The translations under genes were made by a program, and so were the position numbers. From NCBI GenBank assembly GCA_013397695.1, contig VYZI01000018.1, forward strand, positions 4,693,523 through 4,757,522: DNA of 64,000 nt. The letters run 5' to 3'. Positions 27,801-42,800 of this stretch are shown here, one piece after another. The notes beneath the pieces are model-generated. The model did not search any database, was not told where the DNA came from, and saw only the letters and a list, made by a program, of their open reading frames with translations. Position 1 is the stretch's first letter. Every line of letters starts with the position of its first letter. Origin of the DNA: Centropus unirufus (Eukaryota > Chordata > Aves > Cuculiformes > Centropidae).

Positions 27801-30800
27801 TAGCCAGCAGTTTCTGAGATTTGATTAAAAAACTGTGTTTAAAGCAGTATGTAGCAGTAATTGCCCAACAGCATTTTCCAAAGACAAAAAAAAGCATCCT
27901 TCACAAGACCAAAACTATTTTAACTCATTTCTCTAAACTCCATACATCTGCAGAGCATATACCATATGTAACTACACATGTAAAACTTATTGAATTTTCA
28001 AGTAATCAAAAGCACAACTTTCTATATTCCACACTTCTAAATTCCACACTTATTTTTTCTTCAGTTTCTCTGTACCCTCTAACACATATTAAACATTAAA
28101 GTAGGAACCTATGACACAGAAAAGTGTAAGAAGTGCTGTGTAAGATGCACACCAGAAAAAAACAAAACAAACAAAAAAAAGGGATTATATTTTTTTTGTG
28201 GATTTAGTCAAGTATTTTTTCTGATACCTCAGAATAACTGAAAGCAAAGTAATTCTGTTAATAATGCCAGGTAATTATAAGAGATTTAGTATGTTCTTCA
28301 AACATAATAAAAACATTTTGTCCCTTCATGTAAACCCCAACTTTCTTCCTCTTGAATTAAACACCACAAATCAATCAATTTCACTAAGAACAGTATAGAT
28401 TCCAGTAAAAAAATATGATCTTTAATTTTACTTACCCGTAAAGATTCCATGTAAGATTTGTGACAATCTATGTGTAAAGTGTGACCACAAGTTTGTACAT
28501 AAACACCTCCTTCCCAGCCTATTGACACCGCTTGTAGGCAGGAACTCTACAACAATGCAAAAACAGTAAGAAAAAGGAACAATAATACACACACACTTAA
28601 AAAGGTATTTACCACAACTTATTTGAAGATTTAAAAAATATAAGGATTTTTCTTTGCATGCTGTCTAATTAAAAGAGCCAAGCACTTAAGTTAAACTTGT
28701 GTAGTTCTTGTCACTTAAGACAATGACTTCTTTAAGGAACCTCTTATATTACAGCATGATGACGGCTCCAACCATACCACTGTTCCAACAGTACAAGTTA
28801 TCCATGTGTAAGGGCAATATACTCCTCTAATACGTGTAATCCAGCTTTGCATGTAAGCAAAATAATTAAAAAATATAATCAAACCCCAATCTGTTATTAA
28901 AATTCAGTGTAAGCACTTAGGGTTTTAATGAGTTTTTTAACAATATTTTGTATAACATGCCACAAAGGGAAAAGAGAACAAATACTTGTTTAATGAACTG
29001 AGCTTCATACTAGTATTGTTTTGAAAATATTTGCCTTATTCGAAGACTACGCTTATCGCTCATGCGTCAAAATTAAAGCTACTTCACATGCAGTTCTCAA
29101 AGTAATGAATTGAAAAAAAGTCACCACTGGCAAACATACGATAAAGAATTCTAGAAAATTCTCTTGCAAAACTCCTAGCTATATGCATCTAATCTAATAT
29201 TTAATTGTTGTTATTATTATAGCCTCCAGTTTGCAAAAAAATAATTTCATATACACTCTGAAAAGTACATTCTGGTTTAAACAAGAGAAAAACCTTTATG
29301 GCTACCAGAACTGGAAAACAATATTACTGTAGACTCACTCTGAAACAGTTTTAATGTATGATGCAAAAGCAGGATACTAGGATTAACCAACCCCGATAGC
29401 TCCATTTTCTAAGAATGTCCTAGCACCCCTTTTTTCCTGCAAATGAGCAGGAAATGAAACAAAATTACAAATTCTAGCTATGAGACATGGTCCTGTTTGC
29501 CTTACTTTAACCTGATATTCAGATCGTGCTATGACACTTGCAAGCGCAGAGCAAGAAAACGTGTTTTCTCCTGTGGGCTCCTGCATGAGTCAGTAGACTG
29601 CACTGTTAGTACAGCGCTGTGGTATCCTGTACTTGGAGAAGCATCCCCAGGATAGGGACTTGGGAATGCATTATTTATTGCATGTATTTAATGAGGCTAC
29701 TTAGTATCATTTGCAAAAGAAAAAAAAAAACCAAACCCCAAAGCTTTTACAGAAAGGCTTTCCTCTATTACTCTCAAGTTCACAAACAGCAGGCTCTGAA
29801 GCAAGCCATGGGCTTGGGATGGAGCACATGGATATCGAGTTACAGGTCAGAGCGTGCCACGTGATTCTGAAGAGAGTTCTAGCAATCTGTACAAAGTTAT
29901 ATCTCCTAGTCCCTAGTCGTCTCTCTCCATATGACAAATAATGGCTTTCAGTGATTTTTAAACATCAACTCCCTGACTGACAGCAAGCACCAAATTTCAG
30001 CCAAGAAAGCACAAAAGGAATCTCTGTGTAAAGAAACGGCCAATTTTACCCAATCTGTACGTGGCATGGAGCGTCTGAGTATTTTTTTTAATTCTAGTAG
30101 AATAAGCAGGATTATGTTTCATAACTTAATGTTTTTCCATCGAAGTGAATGTTCTCCTGCTTTCTGCAATGCGTTGTTAGGAGAAGGACACATGCTGGGA
30201 AGGACATAGCTGATAAACAGAGGTCCTTCTTACTGCTTAGCTCAGCCGAACAAGACACTCAAGACACTCACAGATGTTTCCATTTTTACGCCAGAAGAAA
30301 TTTAAGGCTTTGTTCTTCCACTCACAGATATTTTTTAGCCCAGCAGAGACCCGGAAGCTTGAAAGCTCAAACAGCCAATTAACTGATGTGTGAATCAGGC
30401 CTGAAAGCTTTGAAAGCAGGATGCACTTGCATGTTGCATCATGGCGAGATCAAGTTTTTTCGTAACATTTTGCTTGGAATGCCTTCCATTTGCAGTGTGC
30501 AAACATGTTAAAAAAAGCTACAGTATTGCTTCAATGTTTTTCATCACTTCAGTTGGAAAAAGTACTAATTAACTATTTGAAACAATAAAGAAACATCCTC
30601 AATGTCTTGCCACAGATTCTTTTTGAACTAAAATTTCTTTTGTTGAGAAATAATTTCCAGCTGACATCTCTAAAAAACTTATGTTCTAGCAAGGAAATGT
30701 ATAATATTTGCCTCAGGAAGAGATGATCTTCTGAAAACATTGCCTATTTTTAAAACTATATCAGTTATTATATTTAATTTAGTCTGCTCTAGTTAAGCAA

Positions 30801-33800
30801 GCTTGATTGCAGTTGGCAAATTTCAATTACCAGCAAATGACAGAATATAAGAAAGCTAGCAATGGTGTCAGTAAAAATTGCCACAGCTTTTCCTCTTTAA
30901 AGCTTCTAAAGGTTGATTTTTTTTATCAGAGCCGCTTAAAAGCTGGTATGTCAACTGGGGCCAGTCTCTGGGAGCTAATTTAGGGTCATAGGTTATGCAG
31001 TCTTCTTCTCCAGAATGACTTTGCAGTACAGTTACATATTATCTTAAATAACATATGCAACATTATGTAAATAACATAGCAGTTAATGTAAAATTGAAAT
31101 TCGGTAATGTTTTGAGGAACTGAGGATTCAGCAGAAGAGAGTGAAGTCTTCTGCTGGTCCCTCTTTCCCATCCACTTATCCTCACCTCCTCTGCAGTGGC
31201 TCAGAAAACTGTTACAGGCTAAAAATAACTCTTGTCACTTTGTGCTGCCAAAAATACTTATAAATGACTAAGAGTAATTCCTTGATCAAGTCTCCTACAT
31301 GCCCACAAGAAAATGGGTGTTTTGAAGGAAATATAGAATCATAAAATGGTTTGGGTTGGAGTGGACTTTAAAGATCACCCAGTCCCAACCCCACTGCCAT
31401 GGGCACCTCCCACCAGACGAGGCTGCTCAAGGTCCCACGTAACCTGGCCTTGAATACGTCCAAGCAGAGGAAAACCACAGCTTCCCTGGGCAACTTGTAC
31501 CAGGGCCTCACCACCCTCAGTATGAAGAATTTCCTCCTAATGTCTGATCTCAATCTTCCCCTCGCCAATTTGTAGCCAGCATCTAAGACAGCAAAACCAC
31601 ATCGCAGTTGTGTGGTCACATCGAATTGTGAAGTATCTTCTAGAGAACTTCTGCACAGGTATTTAATGACTATACAGCCTGTACATGCACAAGTGCCTAC
31701 ACCAAAACTGTAACCAGAGAAATGCCAGACACTAAAAAAAAGGGCCCTGTCAAATCTAAGCACTTCAAAACTACTTCAAAAAAGTGTTCGATAAACAGAG
31801 AAATGAAGCTAGGAGGACTCCGTGGCAACCTCATTTACCTTTTTTAGACATTTTTTTTCACTAGAGGCAGTAGTATTCATATGAAATACTTACATCTTTA
31901 AAGTATCGCTGCAAAGTTGCAAGCCGCACTTCATGCAGGGCTGCACAGGTGTCCCAAGGGTATATTCGCTCCTCTTCAGTAGTTGGTAGTTTCTTTGGCT
32001 CAGTGCTATAGCGGCATTGTCCCAACACTGCAGGAAGAAAAGAAGCAATGAAGAAAGCAATGGATAATATGCTAAACAATTAATAAAACAATCAGGAAAT
32101 TTTGGGTTCTAGCAACAACGTGCTTTGTTGATATTAAACGGGAAAATAATTCTTAAAAGAAACTGAATGCTGGAAGTTGTGAATTTAACACTTGTCCATA
32201 AAGCATAAATACAGACAAAAACACATGTACAAACATGCAGATACACTGAGGGCTATTTTCTTTTCTTTCTTTCAATACCTATTTTCCTGCAGGTCTATTA
32301 CAAACTGCTGGGTTTGCAAAAGTTAACAGGAACCAGGAAGAAATGAAACTGTTCCCTCTTTTCCCAAGCATTTAGACCTACGCATGTGCCTCAGAGAGGA
32401 CAATCCACAAAAAAAAATTTAAAATAATTAAAAAAAAGGGAATAGGCTGTCTTTTCAGGCTCCCTGAGACACAACAGCACATATGTACACGTACCGCTTG
32501 TCCAACAAGTCTCACATTCATACCTGAGGATGCTTGCAATAGTACAACTAGCCCCGTGGGTCTGTCTTCAGTAGAAGGACCACTTTGTCCACAAATAACA
32601 CAATCATATATTGCCTCAGAGACGTGCTGCTCTGATGTAGCTACCTCCATGGCAATATCAGCATCTGGGGATTCTGCAAAACGATAAGAAAGCTGATATT
32701 AAACGGAGAGAAAGAAATTCAGTTGCATCTGCATTGAAGTCATGACAAAAAAAAAACAAACCTCCAAAACAATCTCTCACCTTTATCTACAGCGGAAACA
32801 TTGACATTAGTTGAAACATACCTCGCTGCTTCAAACAGAAAGACACCTACACAATGAAGTACAAGTTTTTCCAGATCCAAGTTATTCCCAGTGGAACTAC
32901 ATGTTCAGTTCAAGTTTAATATAAAACTTGATCTTTGTTTCAACTTCTATAAAACAGAGTTCTACCTTCTATTTCATTAGATACTAAGTTGAAAACTGTT
33001 AACAGAGATAGAGATGAAGGGCAAAAAATATGAAATTCTACTAAAACCAGATTTGCTCATAACTGACTCTAAGAACATTCTAGAAGAACAAAAATCAGCA
33101 ATACTTGAGACCTCAGAAATAATTTTAAGATGCTGCGACAAGGTGAATGAAACATGAAAGTAAAAATGAAAGGGTTTTTTTTAGATGAAAATTGGACAAT
33201 CTTTAAAAATTTGGCTTGCATTAAGAAAGCCATATGCTGCTCTGCAGCAGATGTTCAGTTTAGCATTTACTGTATACAAGACACATCAGGAATCTGTTTT
33301 CCTAGTAGTCCACAGGATTACCTCCTAGGCACACAGACTGAAACGTTCAAGGCTAAGGACTATCTTCCAAGTACTGAAGCAACTGCACTTCATGCAGCTT
33401 TATCCACGTAACAGTGGCGGTGATTATAGGGTAGGGGGCTAAACAAAAGAGAAGTGATTTTACATTATATTACAATCAAAGGTAAAACTTCCCTATTGGC
33501 TTGGAAAAAAAGCACCTTAGGAGCAGATGATCCCCTCCTGACGGCTCAGGAGCATATATTCTACATCAAAAGGCTGTCTGTGTAAGGGTGCTTGTTTGTT
33601 TCCTAGGTTATTTTTCCAAAGGAAAACACTTCCTCCCTACATTTAACTATGCATTTTATCTCCTTGATTAAGTAGACCAAGCTGCTGGATTGAGAACCCA
33701 AAATCCTTGGGTTCTGCTCTCATGCAGAACTGCTTTTAGGAGAACTGCTCTCTTCTGAAAGCCCACTGCAGGTTCAGCGCAGGAGGCTTGATGCTATCGA

Positions 33801-36800
33801 GTGGTACCAGGCAGCATCTTGCTTTGCTAGGAAAAGCTCCATGCAAAGCTCACACTCACAGGGCAGAATCACTACTCTGCTTTAGTAGCTGCTCATTTCC
33901 GAGTCAGTTATTGGGGGTCATATCAAAATGAACTCGGATCTTCATTGACAAGGAGTTGTTAATATTGCACACACGTCTATCACCATCTAGTGGCAGGCAG
34001 GGGCACTAGACAGCGAAAGAAAAAAGATGAATGCCTCAACAGCAAATGGCTTTTTGAAGTCCAAACATCCGGAAAACCTTGGGGTGCCTGCAGCACAAGA
34101 GGGAGGAAGTAAGCACTAAAGTTATTTTTTCTATTTAACGTCACCTCATAACTGTGTAACGTGCACATGTGAACACTTTTCTCTCAGAAGAACAGACACG
34201 AGAATGACAAGTTGCAGCCTTATTTATCCTTTCTGAAAATATTGTCAACACAATATAAAATGTCCATCCATTCAGGTCCTTAAAGAGGCATAATAAGGTA
34301 ACACAGTGTGTCAATCTGATTTTGAATAACTCAAGGGAAGCCCTCAAGATCAGCCAATGTTGAGTTTAGAAAATAACATTCATTCACCATAAATTCTCTT
34401 ATTTTAAGCACGCAGAAAAAAATATAAATCTTAGTATGTAAAAGGTGCTTCAAACCAATTCAGTATATACAATCTATAACTCTATTGCCTATGTGCAACA
34501 GGCGCATAAAAATCAGGCTAATTGAATTTCAGAACTCAGTGATTAAACGCACGTTTCCTCTACAACTACTTGGATCTAGTGCTAGGCTACTTTGGCAAAC
34601 ATTAAAATTTCAAGGGAACTAAATTTCTGGCATAAACAAAGACTTCCTAATTAATTTCCCCCACAGCTACTGAAAGAAAATGAAGTCAACTCACGCAAAA
34701 TCTCAACTAGTTGAGCAGACCAGAAAAGAAACAAATGAACAAAACCGCCCCAATTCTTTTTTAATGGGCTATGATAAACCTTGATTACTGACTTCAACTA
34801 GTTATGAGCTTTTTTTGGAAGATAAGACTTGGGCGGTGCTTTATTCAATTTTGGCAGCGCCATTCCTGATGTGCAAATATATGAGAGACAATCTGGAAAA
34901 AAAACCAAAGCAAGCTATGCATATAGTAATGCTCTCAGTCTTGTCTTGCCTTCCCGAGTTTTGCCTCTGTGGAGTTCCTGTGGAAGCCACAGAACTTCTC
35001 TCACCAGCTGCATGATCTTCCCATCCTGTCAAGGACCAGACCAAACATGCTTCAACTCAGGATACTATTGAAAATGAGACAAACTCTTTCCTGCAAACCT
35101 TGCCGAAAAATATTTCATTAATGCATTGATAGCTGTGAATATAAGGTAACTGGCATGTCTCCGTTCTACTTCACTTTCAGTTATTTATTTCCTATTTCAC
35201 ATATGGAAAAATAAAACTAAACTGCATCTTACTGCAATAGTACTTATATAAAAGCATAAAATGCCCAGAAACTTGCAGCTCCGCAGCCTGTTCTCCCCTT
35301 CCCCCTTTCTTTCCTCTATTTCACGTAAACAAAAGTATAGAATTGCTCTGTGCTTTCCATGGCAACCTGTGAAGTGTTTATTTAAAATGCCTAGAGTTAT
35401 CATGCTATTTTCTTAAATTGAATTAGAAAACATATGTTCTTATCAATTCTTAATGCACGAGATAACATTTTGCAAATGGTCTAAAATTGCTTCGCTGCAG
35501 ATTTAGATGGATATTAGGAAATATTACTTCCCTGAAAGAGTTGTCAAGCATTGGCCCAGGCTGCCCAACGGAGCAGTGGAGTCGCCATCACTGGAGATAT
35601 TGAAAAGATGTGGTGCTTATGGACGTGGTTTAGTGGTGGACAGGGCAGTGTTGAGATAAGGGTTGGACTCTATGACCTTAAAGGTCTTTGCCAACCTGAA
35701 CAGTTCTGTCATTCTGAACTCCTGGCTCCCAGAATGCAATTATAAAGAGACAGCTTAACAAAATTTATTCATTATTAAAATTATGATGTCAATGCATGTG
35801 AACAGTAAATACAAGATACGACACATGGTATTGGTATCAATGCCCTAAGTGCCCTTCATGAGGTTTGTCCAGTATGACACATCCCACCCCCTTGCAGTGG
35901 GTTCTGGGACTTCTTTGTCCTTATGAATTATTTCAGAAATCTGAATAAATATGAAACTCATAAACAACAGATAAACAACACTGAAGGAGAATTAAAACAT
36001 TTAAACTGTGACAGAAGTCCAGGGTAGTACTAAACACTACTGTTCCCATGGAGTTTTTTTTTAAATGAATTATTTAGTTTTCCGTTTGCCTTTTGGTTTT
36101 TTTTTTAACCAATAGGGCTAAGAGACCTTAAGGTACAGTCTTACCATTTCTTAATTCCTCGCGAATACCCATCCATCCACTAAAATCTAGCACACTAATT
36201 TATCGCAGATGCCTGTATTTTATTTCATCTGTACTCTTCAGAGTTAAGGATTCATTCCCTGCCTTCCACCTAACCCAGCAAAGCCCCAGAACTGTTCAGG
36301 CTCTGTAAACACAGTTTACAATCTCTGCTGACTGTAGCCAACATTTTTTTCTGCTGTATACATTGTGTGTCAACGTCTCCCCTTGACATCAAAGCAACCA
36401 TTAGCATGCTAATAGTCTTCGCCCTGACCTGGCATATAGATTCTCAAGAGACTGGTATTTAATTTATTTTTCTATCTGGGTTCAGAAGATTGAGCAGTAG
36501 GAAATGTATGTCACCTTGCATTAAAACTCAGCACTTCTTTTTAACTCTGCCTAAGGAAGGCTCACTTGAAGGACAAAATGACGTCCAGCACAGTCTTACA
36601 TCATCAGAATGAAATGCAAAGATCGTACTGCACACTTATCATGAGGCATTCAAAAAAATCTCATTGGGCACCTCAGAGACTGCAAAACTGTTGAAGGAAT
36701 GCGAGATAGCTTTATATTTGTAATCCACGAATTATCAAGTTGACAGATTTGATTAACTAATTCCGATGCACTCCTGGCAAGCTACTGAACATCTCATGTT

Positions 36801-39800
36801 CACAAAACTTAGATCATTACAAATATCACCAACATTTGTTAAAGGTTTCTCTTAACCTGAAGCAAAGAGATTTATTTTTGTTATTATCAAGACCTGCCTG
36901 AGAAGCAGTTAAGTTTCAAAAATCTCTTGCGTGGAGTTCCACGTCACAACAGATAAAACCATTGCCTCATGCTGAGATTAATACTCTCAAAACAAACATT
37001 TAGAAGTAGCCGTTAGTAGCAGACAGAAGATCTGAGGAGCTGACACTGTACATGACTGCAAGACACCACATTTTTGACTCAATAGACATTCACCCTACCT
37101 CCAGAGCTCTCTATCTGCTGCTCTCAGAACTACATTCTTGGCTTATTTTTCAGCTTTTCACGTTTGTCCTGCAGTCAAATATCTAAAGACAGTACAATGG
37201 ATTCTGTTCCATCCTTGTTCATTAACATAACTGTTTCTAAATTTCACTTCATTACTTCCAGGCAAGCTTGAATGGCAAAACTGCTCTGCAGATGTCACAG
37301 AATATAAATAGAAAGTAAGAGGGAGCACAAACAGAAAGGGCTAAGTAATTGGAGTTTTTTTTCTACAGTGATTATATGCAAGAAAATGCCAACCTTTATT
37401 TTCAGAATCTGAGATTAATTTGTGAATTCCAGTTCAAATACATAATTTTTGCTGGTAAAATATGATATGTTTGATATTGAAAAAAGAACATGTAATTCGG
37501 TAACTTCCTTTTAAGCCACGTTGCATTGCAGCACCCCAACCATCACACAAAAGGCACAACTCAGGGGATTAACAGTGGCTCTGTGCACTTCAATAAACAC
37601 TAGGGAAGCTACTAAGTCTATAAGGTTTTAAGAAAATAATCTTTAAGCTTTGGCTATTTTTTATTATTCCTACTGCCTACCAGACATATTTATTTCAGAG
37701 TATTCTCAGTCTTTCACACCATCAAGAAAAAACTACTTTTGAAGGGCTATGTCCCAAAACCAATTACACCAGTAGTCGTATTTTTACTGCTGAATTGCAT
37801 CTGCATTTCACAGGTAGATTTAAAAGGTTATGGTAATAGTGTCCAAATGACACCAACTGAATCGGTGACAAAGTCAGGGAGCTGGGGCCTCACCATCCCT
37901 GCAGACACTGCTAGTACTGTTACAAGAAGGAATCAAAATTAAGAAATAAACCAACTGCTGAATTTCAACCTGTAATAAAAATATCAGGTAACAGAGCTTA
38001 AAAGTGTGAGAAGGAAATGCACTTTAAATGGTTGATTTTAGTACGAAAGGACTTCATTGTTTGCTAGTCTACTATTTCAGCATAGCTATGATACAATTTG
38101 GGCTAAGACTTTTAAATACTTATATTAGTTTTAAACTGAATCACTCCAGAAAGATTAGTTTAAAATTACAGTAATAGTTTCTGCAACTTTTTCTGTCACG
38201 TGCTGTAACACAGGGTCTGTATTCACAGCTGAACAAATTACTTCAGTTAAAAAAAAAAAAATCAGAGCAAACTGAAGAAAATATTCCCGGTAGACAATTA
38301 ACCTAGGTTTTTAAGTAAATCCTGCACACTGTAACGGGATATGTACTTCCTTTCTGCAAACTATTTTAATGCCAGTCAGCACGTAAAAGCTAATTAATAC
38401 TGAACTGCAGTATAAAATTGGTGAATTTTCATCACAAGCTCAGAAAATAGTACAAACCATTTTATGAAAACGTTGTCCTTTAAGTTGATTCTGTCTACTG
38501 CTGTCGATGACCTGGTACAATTGACAACAAACACTATCTTTTATGTTGAGATATCTGAAATTATTAATTGTTTAAATACGAAGAAACAAACAAATTGAGC
38601 ACATCATGCCCAAGTTTAATGCACACTCATAAACAAAAAGGCCTAGGTTTGCCTTGTGACAGAAACTAAGCATTCTTTTTAATATTTGATCTATGTAATT
38701 AAGTAAAAGCTAAGTGTTCCCTGTCCTCCATTCAAATAAATGCTGTCTAATTTATTGATTTCACTAATATGCTTCATCCACAAATTAAAGCAGCTACCTT
38801 AAACGTAGCCTGTAAAACCCAAGGATAGAAGTATTTACGCAGCTACAACGATGAGGGGTAAATATATACAGACACAACGTGATTTCATATGTAGACCCAT
38901 CAACTTTGAAGTTGCAACATCAAGAATTCAAAATATAGATGACTGCAGATCAAAGTTTCCCAGTTGCTTTCAAGTAGCCCCGACTGCAAAAAAAAAAGAC
39001 CTGATTTTCAATAAGTAGAACTATATGTTTCTTCTTCCCTGTTTCCTTAGTTCAACAAATAGATTAAAATTAAAAATAGCTACCCATTTAATAAGCATGA
39101 CTTAAACTTATTTTTGTCTGCAGGCTTTGCGTTATATTGCACACTCTCCCAACATGACGCTCCACACATCGTCAATCCATGGCTAAGGAAGCTTCAATGA
39201 CTGCTGTATCCAAGACCTTCATAAGAATGAAGGAATAAATCTCAGCAACCTCTGAACTGAAAGGAAACAAACTATTTCAAACCCAGACTTTTTCAGTAAA
39301 AATGGTTGTCAAAATATTTCTAATCGGTGCCGACACTCAAAGCAACACTACGTAGCAGATGATATTTGATTGAAGACGGGGGAGGAGAAAAAATATTCCT
39401 GCTTTTTCTTCTCTTTCAAAGGTGCCAATTTTCAATGAAGCAAATCCACATGATGAAAATATTTTCTGTTCTTCAGTTAAACACAAGCAAACTAATCAAG
39501 ATTATACGCTTCCATACAGCCAAACCTGAAAGAACTTATCCTCAAGAAAAGCAAGAGCTGATTCTGCAGTGAAGCCTGTACTTTAAATAGCATGCAATGT
39601 CATCATTTTCAGGACGTGATATGATCTAAAAATTACGCTTTCCTTAATCTGTAGATAGATTTGAAATGCTGAAATTTTATTACAGATTAAAGAAAATGCA
39701 ATCCAACCAACTTTGAGCTGTTCATATTAACAGGTAAATACTTTAATACACATGACACATTTTATAATTTCATCCATTGTGTATTAAGAAAAAATAGGAA

Positions 39801-42800
39801 TAAAATAATGTCCTACAGATAGGTGTTCTCTCCTAAATATTTTCAATCCTATTTAATCCATTCTTTACCAATTACGTATTCAGTATTATTCATCCGAGAA
39901 AATACAACTTTAAGCCTCTTAAGAAGTATTTAGTGAACAAGTGAGTATCATAGTGGAATCTAAGGGGAGGGTTTTTTCTTTGGGGTTTGTGTTTTGTTTT
40001 TGTTTTTTTTAAAATGGATAACCTTAATACTAACATAAAAATAAAAATAATAAAAAAAACAAAACAAAAACCCAACCAACAAATCAAAACTAAGCAGTTA
40101 ACCACACAAAAACTTACCAACATCCATGGCTGTTTCCATGAAGCTTTTCTGCCTTGAGGCAAATTCAGCCAACAGTTTCTGTTGCCTTTCTCTGGCCTTC
40201 TGTCGCCTGAAAGAAGAGAGTAAAAAAACAAGAGTATAAATAACAGACGAAAAAAAATAGTTTATAGCATCAGGCTATAAACCGTTGCAACCTTCAACAA
40301 TATCATTCAAAAATCAATTATTTTCTAAAGAAAGGATTAATTTTCAAGCCAAAAAGGGAATCCCCTGCTTTAAAAGTAGAGTTTTTGAAGAAATAATAGT
40401 TGCTTTCTTTTGAATCTGAAAGAAAGGAATAAAATTCTGTCCTAAAAAAACCAACAAAGGATCCTTTAACACATTAGGACACAGCATCATAAAAACCCAA
40501 GATCTTATTCTTTACTGTTATTTTTCTGTTGCACAACGGAAAAATAGCCACTGGACAAAAAGAAATACCCTTGTGAGCAACCAACGCTTACAAGTTAATG
40601 ACAACAGCAAGCCTACCTCACTCACTTCTGGTATCAAGCTTGATGCCAAGGCAAACACATACAAAATTTATTTTTCAGCTAAGGCTCCTCATACTGGTTC
40701 TGTCTTCCCCACTTCCACGCTTACACACTGGTCACCAGTAGCTTTTACACTTGGACTCAAAGTCGTCTGAGAGTGCTTCCAGACTGAAGGCTCTTGTCTC
40801 CCTGGCCCCAACCTGACTTCACCATCTTCTGCCTCGTCAATTAACGTAACTCTGGATTTACAAACCAAAGACCTTAGAGATTTCTGCTTGTCTACCCTTT
40901 TGTTTAAATTTCATTAGTGATCTGCACAAGGCTGTAGGACCAGCTGTTCTAGAACCTCCTACATTCTGCAGCAGGTAGGGGAACAGTGACAGGTGTAAAA
41001 TGACGAAGAAAAAAGATATGCTGGTGTTTTTCTTCCTAATTTACCAAGAAAGGATCTTTTCTTTGACAAAAGTCTACAAAGAGAGGAAATAGGAGAAATT
41101 AAGTGAGAAAGCCAAACAAAACTCACACCAGAGCTGCTCATCACATGATGCACTCAGCACATGATGGCACGTGATGCACTGTGTGCCCCTTCGATGAGGG
41201 CTTTGGGCAGAACCTCCCGGGTGCAGCTGGGTAAGCTCTATCAACACTACAAACTGCATCAGCATTCACGTTTCCCCCCTGCTCTCAGAGGTGATTCACG
41301 TAACAAGGGATTTAACACCGCCAAGGGATTTAACACCACCACTTGGCTTCTGACATGCTGATGGGCTGCTCTTCAGCCTCCAGCACTGTCTGGTTATCAC
41401 TCTCCTGGCACGGGCTCGCACAGCCCCAGAGCAGCTCGTATACTGTTACCTGTTATCCCAAGGCAGGCTGCTTGTAAGTCAAGCCTTCTAACTTGTTTTC
41501 TAGAGGCACTTTAAAAACCCGAATAAGTCTGCCCATTTTTCTCTCACATAGTACAGCCACCATTTGTCAAAATAACTTCTATTTACCACAATCCTAAGAT
41601 TCATTATTCTGAGGATCACACAAGGGCACTCATTAAACCTCACTTTATTTATTTCTCCCAGAAAATTTCTCAATAAATGCCCTAACTAAAAGCAGAGTGA
41701 CTGTAAATAGAGGCCTTTAATAAGATGACATAAACAAACTCTGACAGATCCAGTACAGCTCAGTAATTTTCCACGATGGCCCATGGGAGTATGACACTGC
41801 AACTGAAAAAATAATGCAAGCAGCTCCAGCTCTCTTCTAGTTCTGTATTTCAGTTTCTATGGCGACCACCCATTGCCTGAGTGATGTCAAGTCTGTCATT
41901 CCGTGTTGAACCAACCAAAAGAGGTGATCACTGAGCACTCACAGTCTGTTTGATCTTCACTAATAAAACTGAATGGGGGGTGCAGGGGGAGTAGAAGAAA
42001 AAGAAAACAAAATGATCGAAAAAGAAAGTAAAAATTGCAGCTCGGAGCCCGACTACATGAGCATTGTCAGCCCATGAAATCAGTGACATCAGTTATCATA
42101 CTGTCCATTAATAAACCACAGGCATCTCCAGCATCACGGATGGGAGAATGCCACAGTCACTCAGAACAATAAAGAGCTGGAAACATGTATTTTCATCATT
42201 ATGTTAGCCTCAAAACTTAACTCAAAACTTAAAGTGCCCACAAGAGATCCTTGACAATATCACGTCCCTTACAAGGGAAAAGGAATGACCTTACCCTTTT
42301 CTGTATTAAAAGTTACTTGATTCATTGATTCCCATTCTTCTCCCGTACATAAATCTAGCACTACTTGAGTACCACAATAATGGGGAGGCATCTAAGATGT
42401 CACTGTGTTTTATCTAAAGCAACCATTCAGTCTGGCATTTTCTGAAAGACTTCACATGCCAAGCCTCCACTATTTCTCTCCTTTACTGAATTATTATGAG
42501 GGTGTTGAAAAATCAAACTACTAACTGAACACTTTGAAGGAAAAAAAATGATGTTTACTTTGTAAAGCATGTAACTTAAAAAATGAGATCTATTTTTATA
42601 TTTTTTATGTTTAATTTTCAAGTACAGTCTAGGACTCTGACATAAGAGAGAATTTGAAAAGAATTTTTTCACTCAACAAAAAAATCAGGATAAATAAAGG
42701 TAATCTAGAAACCAACTGAGTCAGATGGCTGCATATTTCTATCCATATTTCTAGAATCATCATCATACAACCTAGTTACACAAACAATTAACACATCAAA

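Noticed and set aside
31368..31763. 131-aa minus-strand open frame
   Set aside because: It largely covers the CR1 fragment at 31333-31575; the matching part is CR1 3' sequence and the rest is intron.
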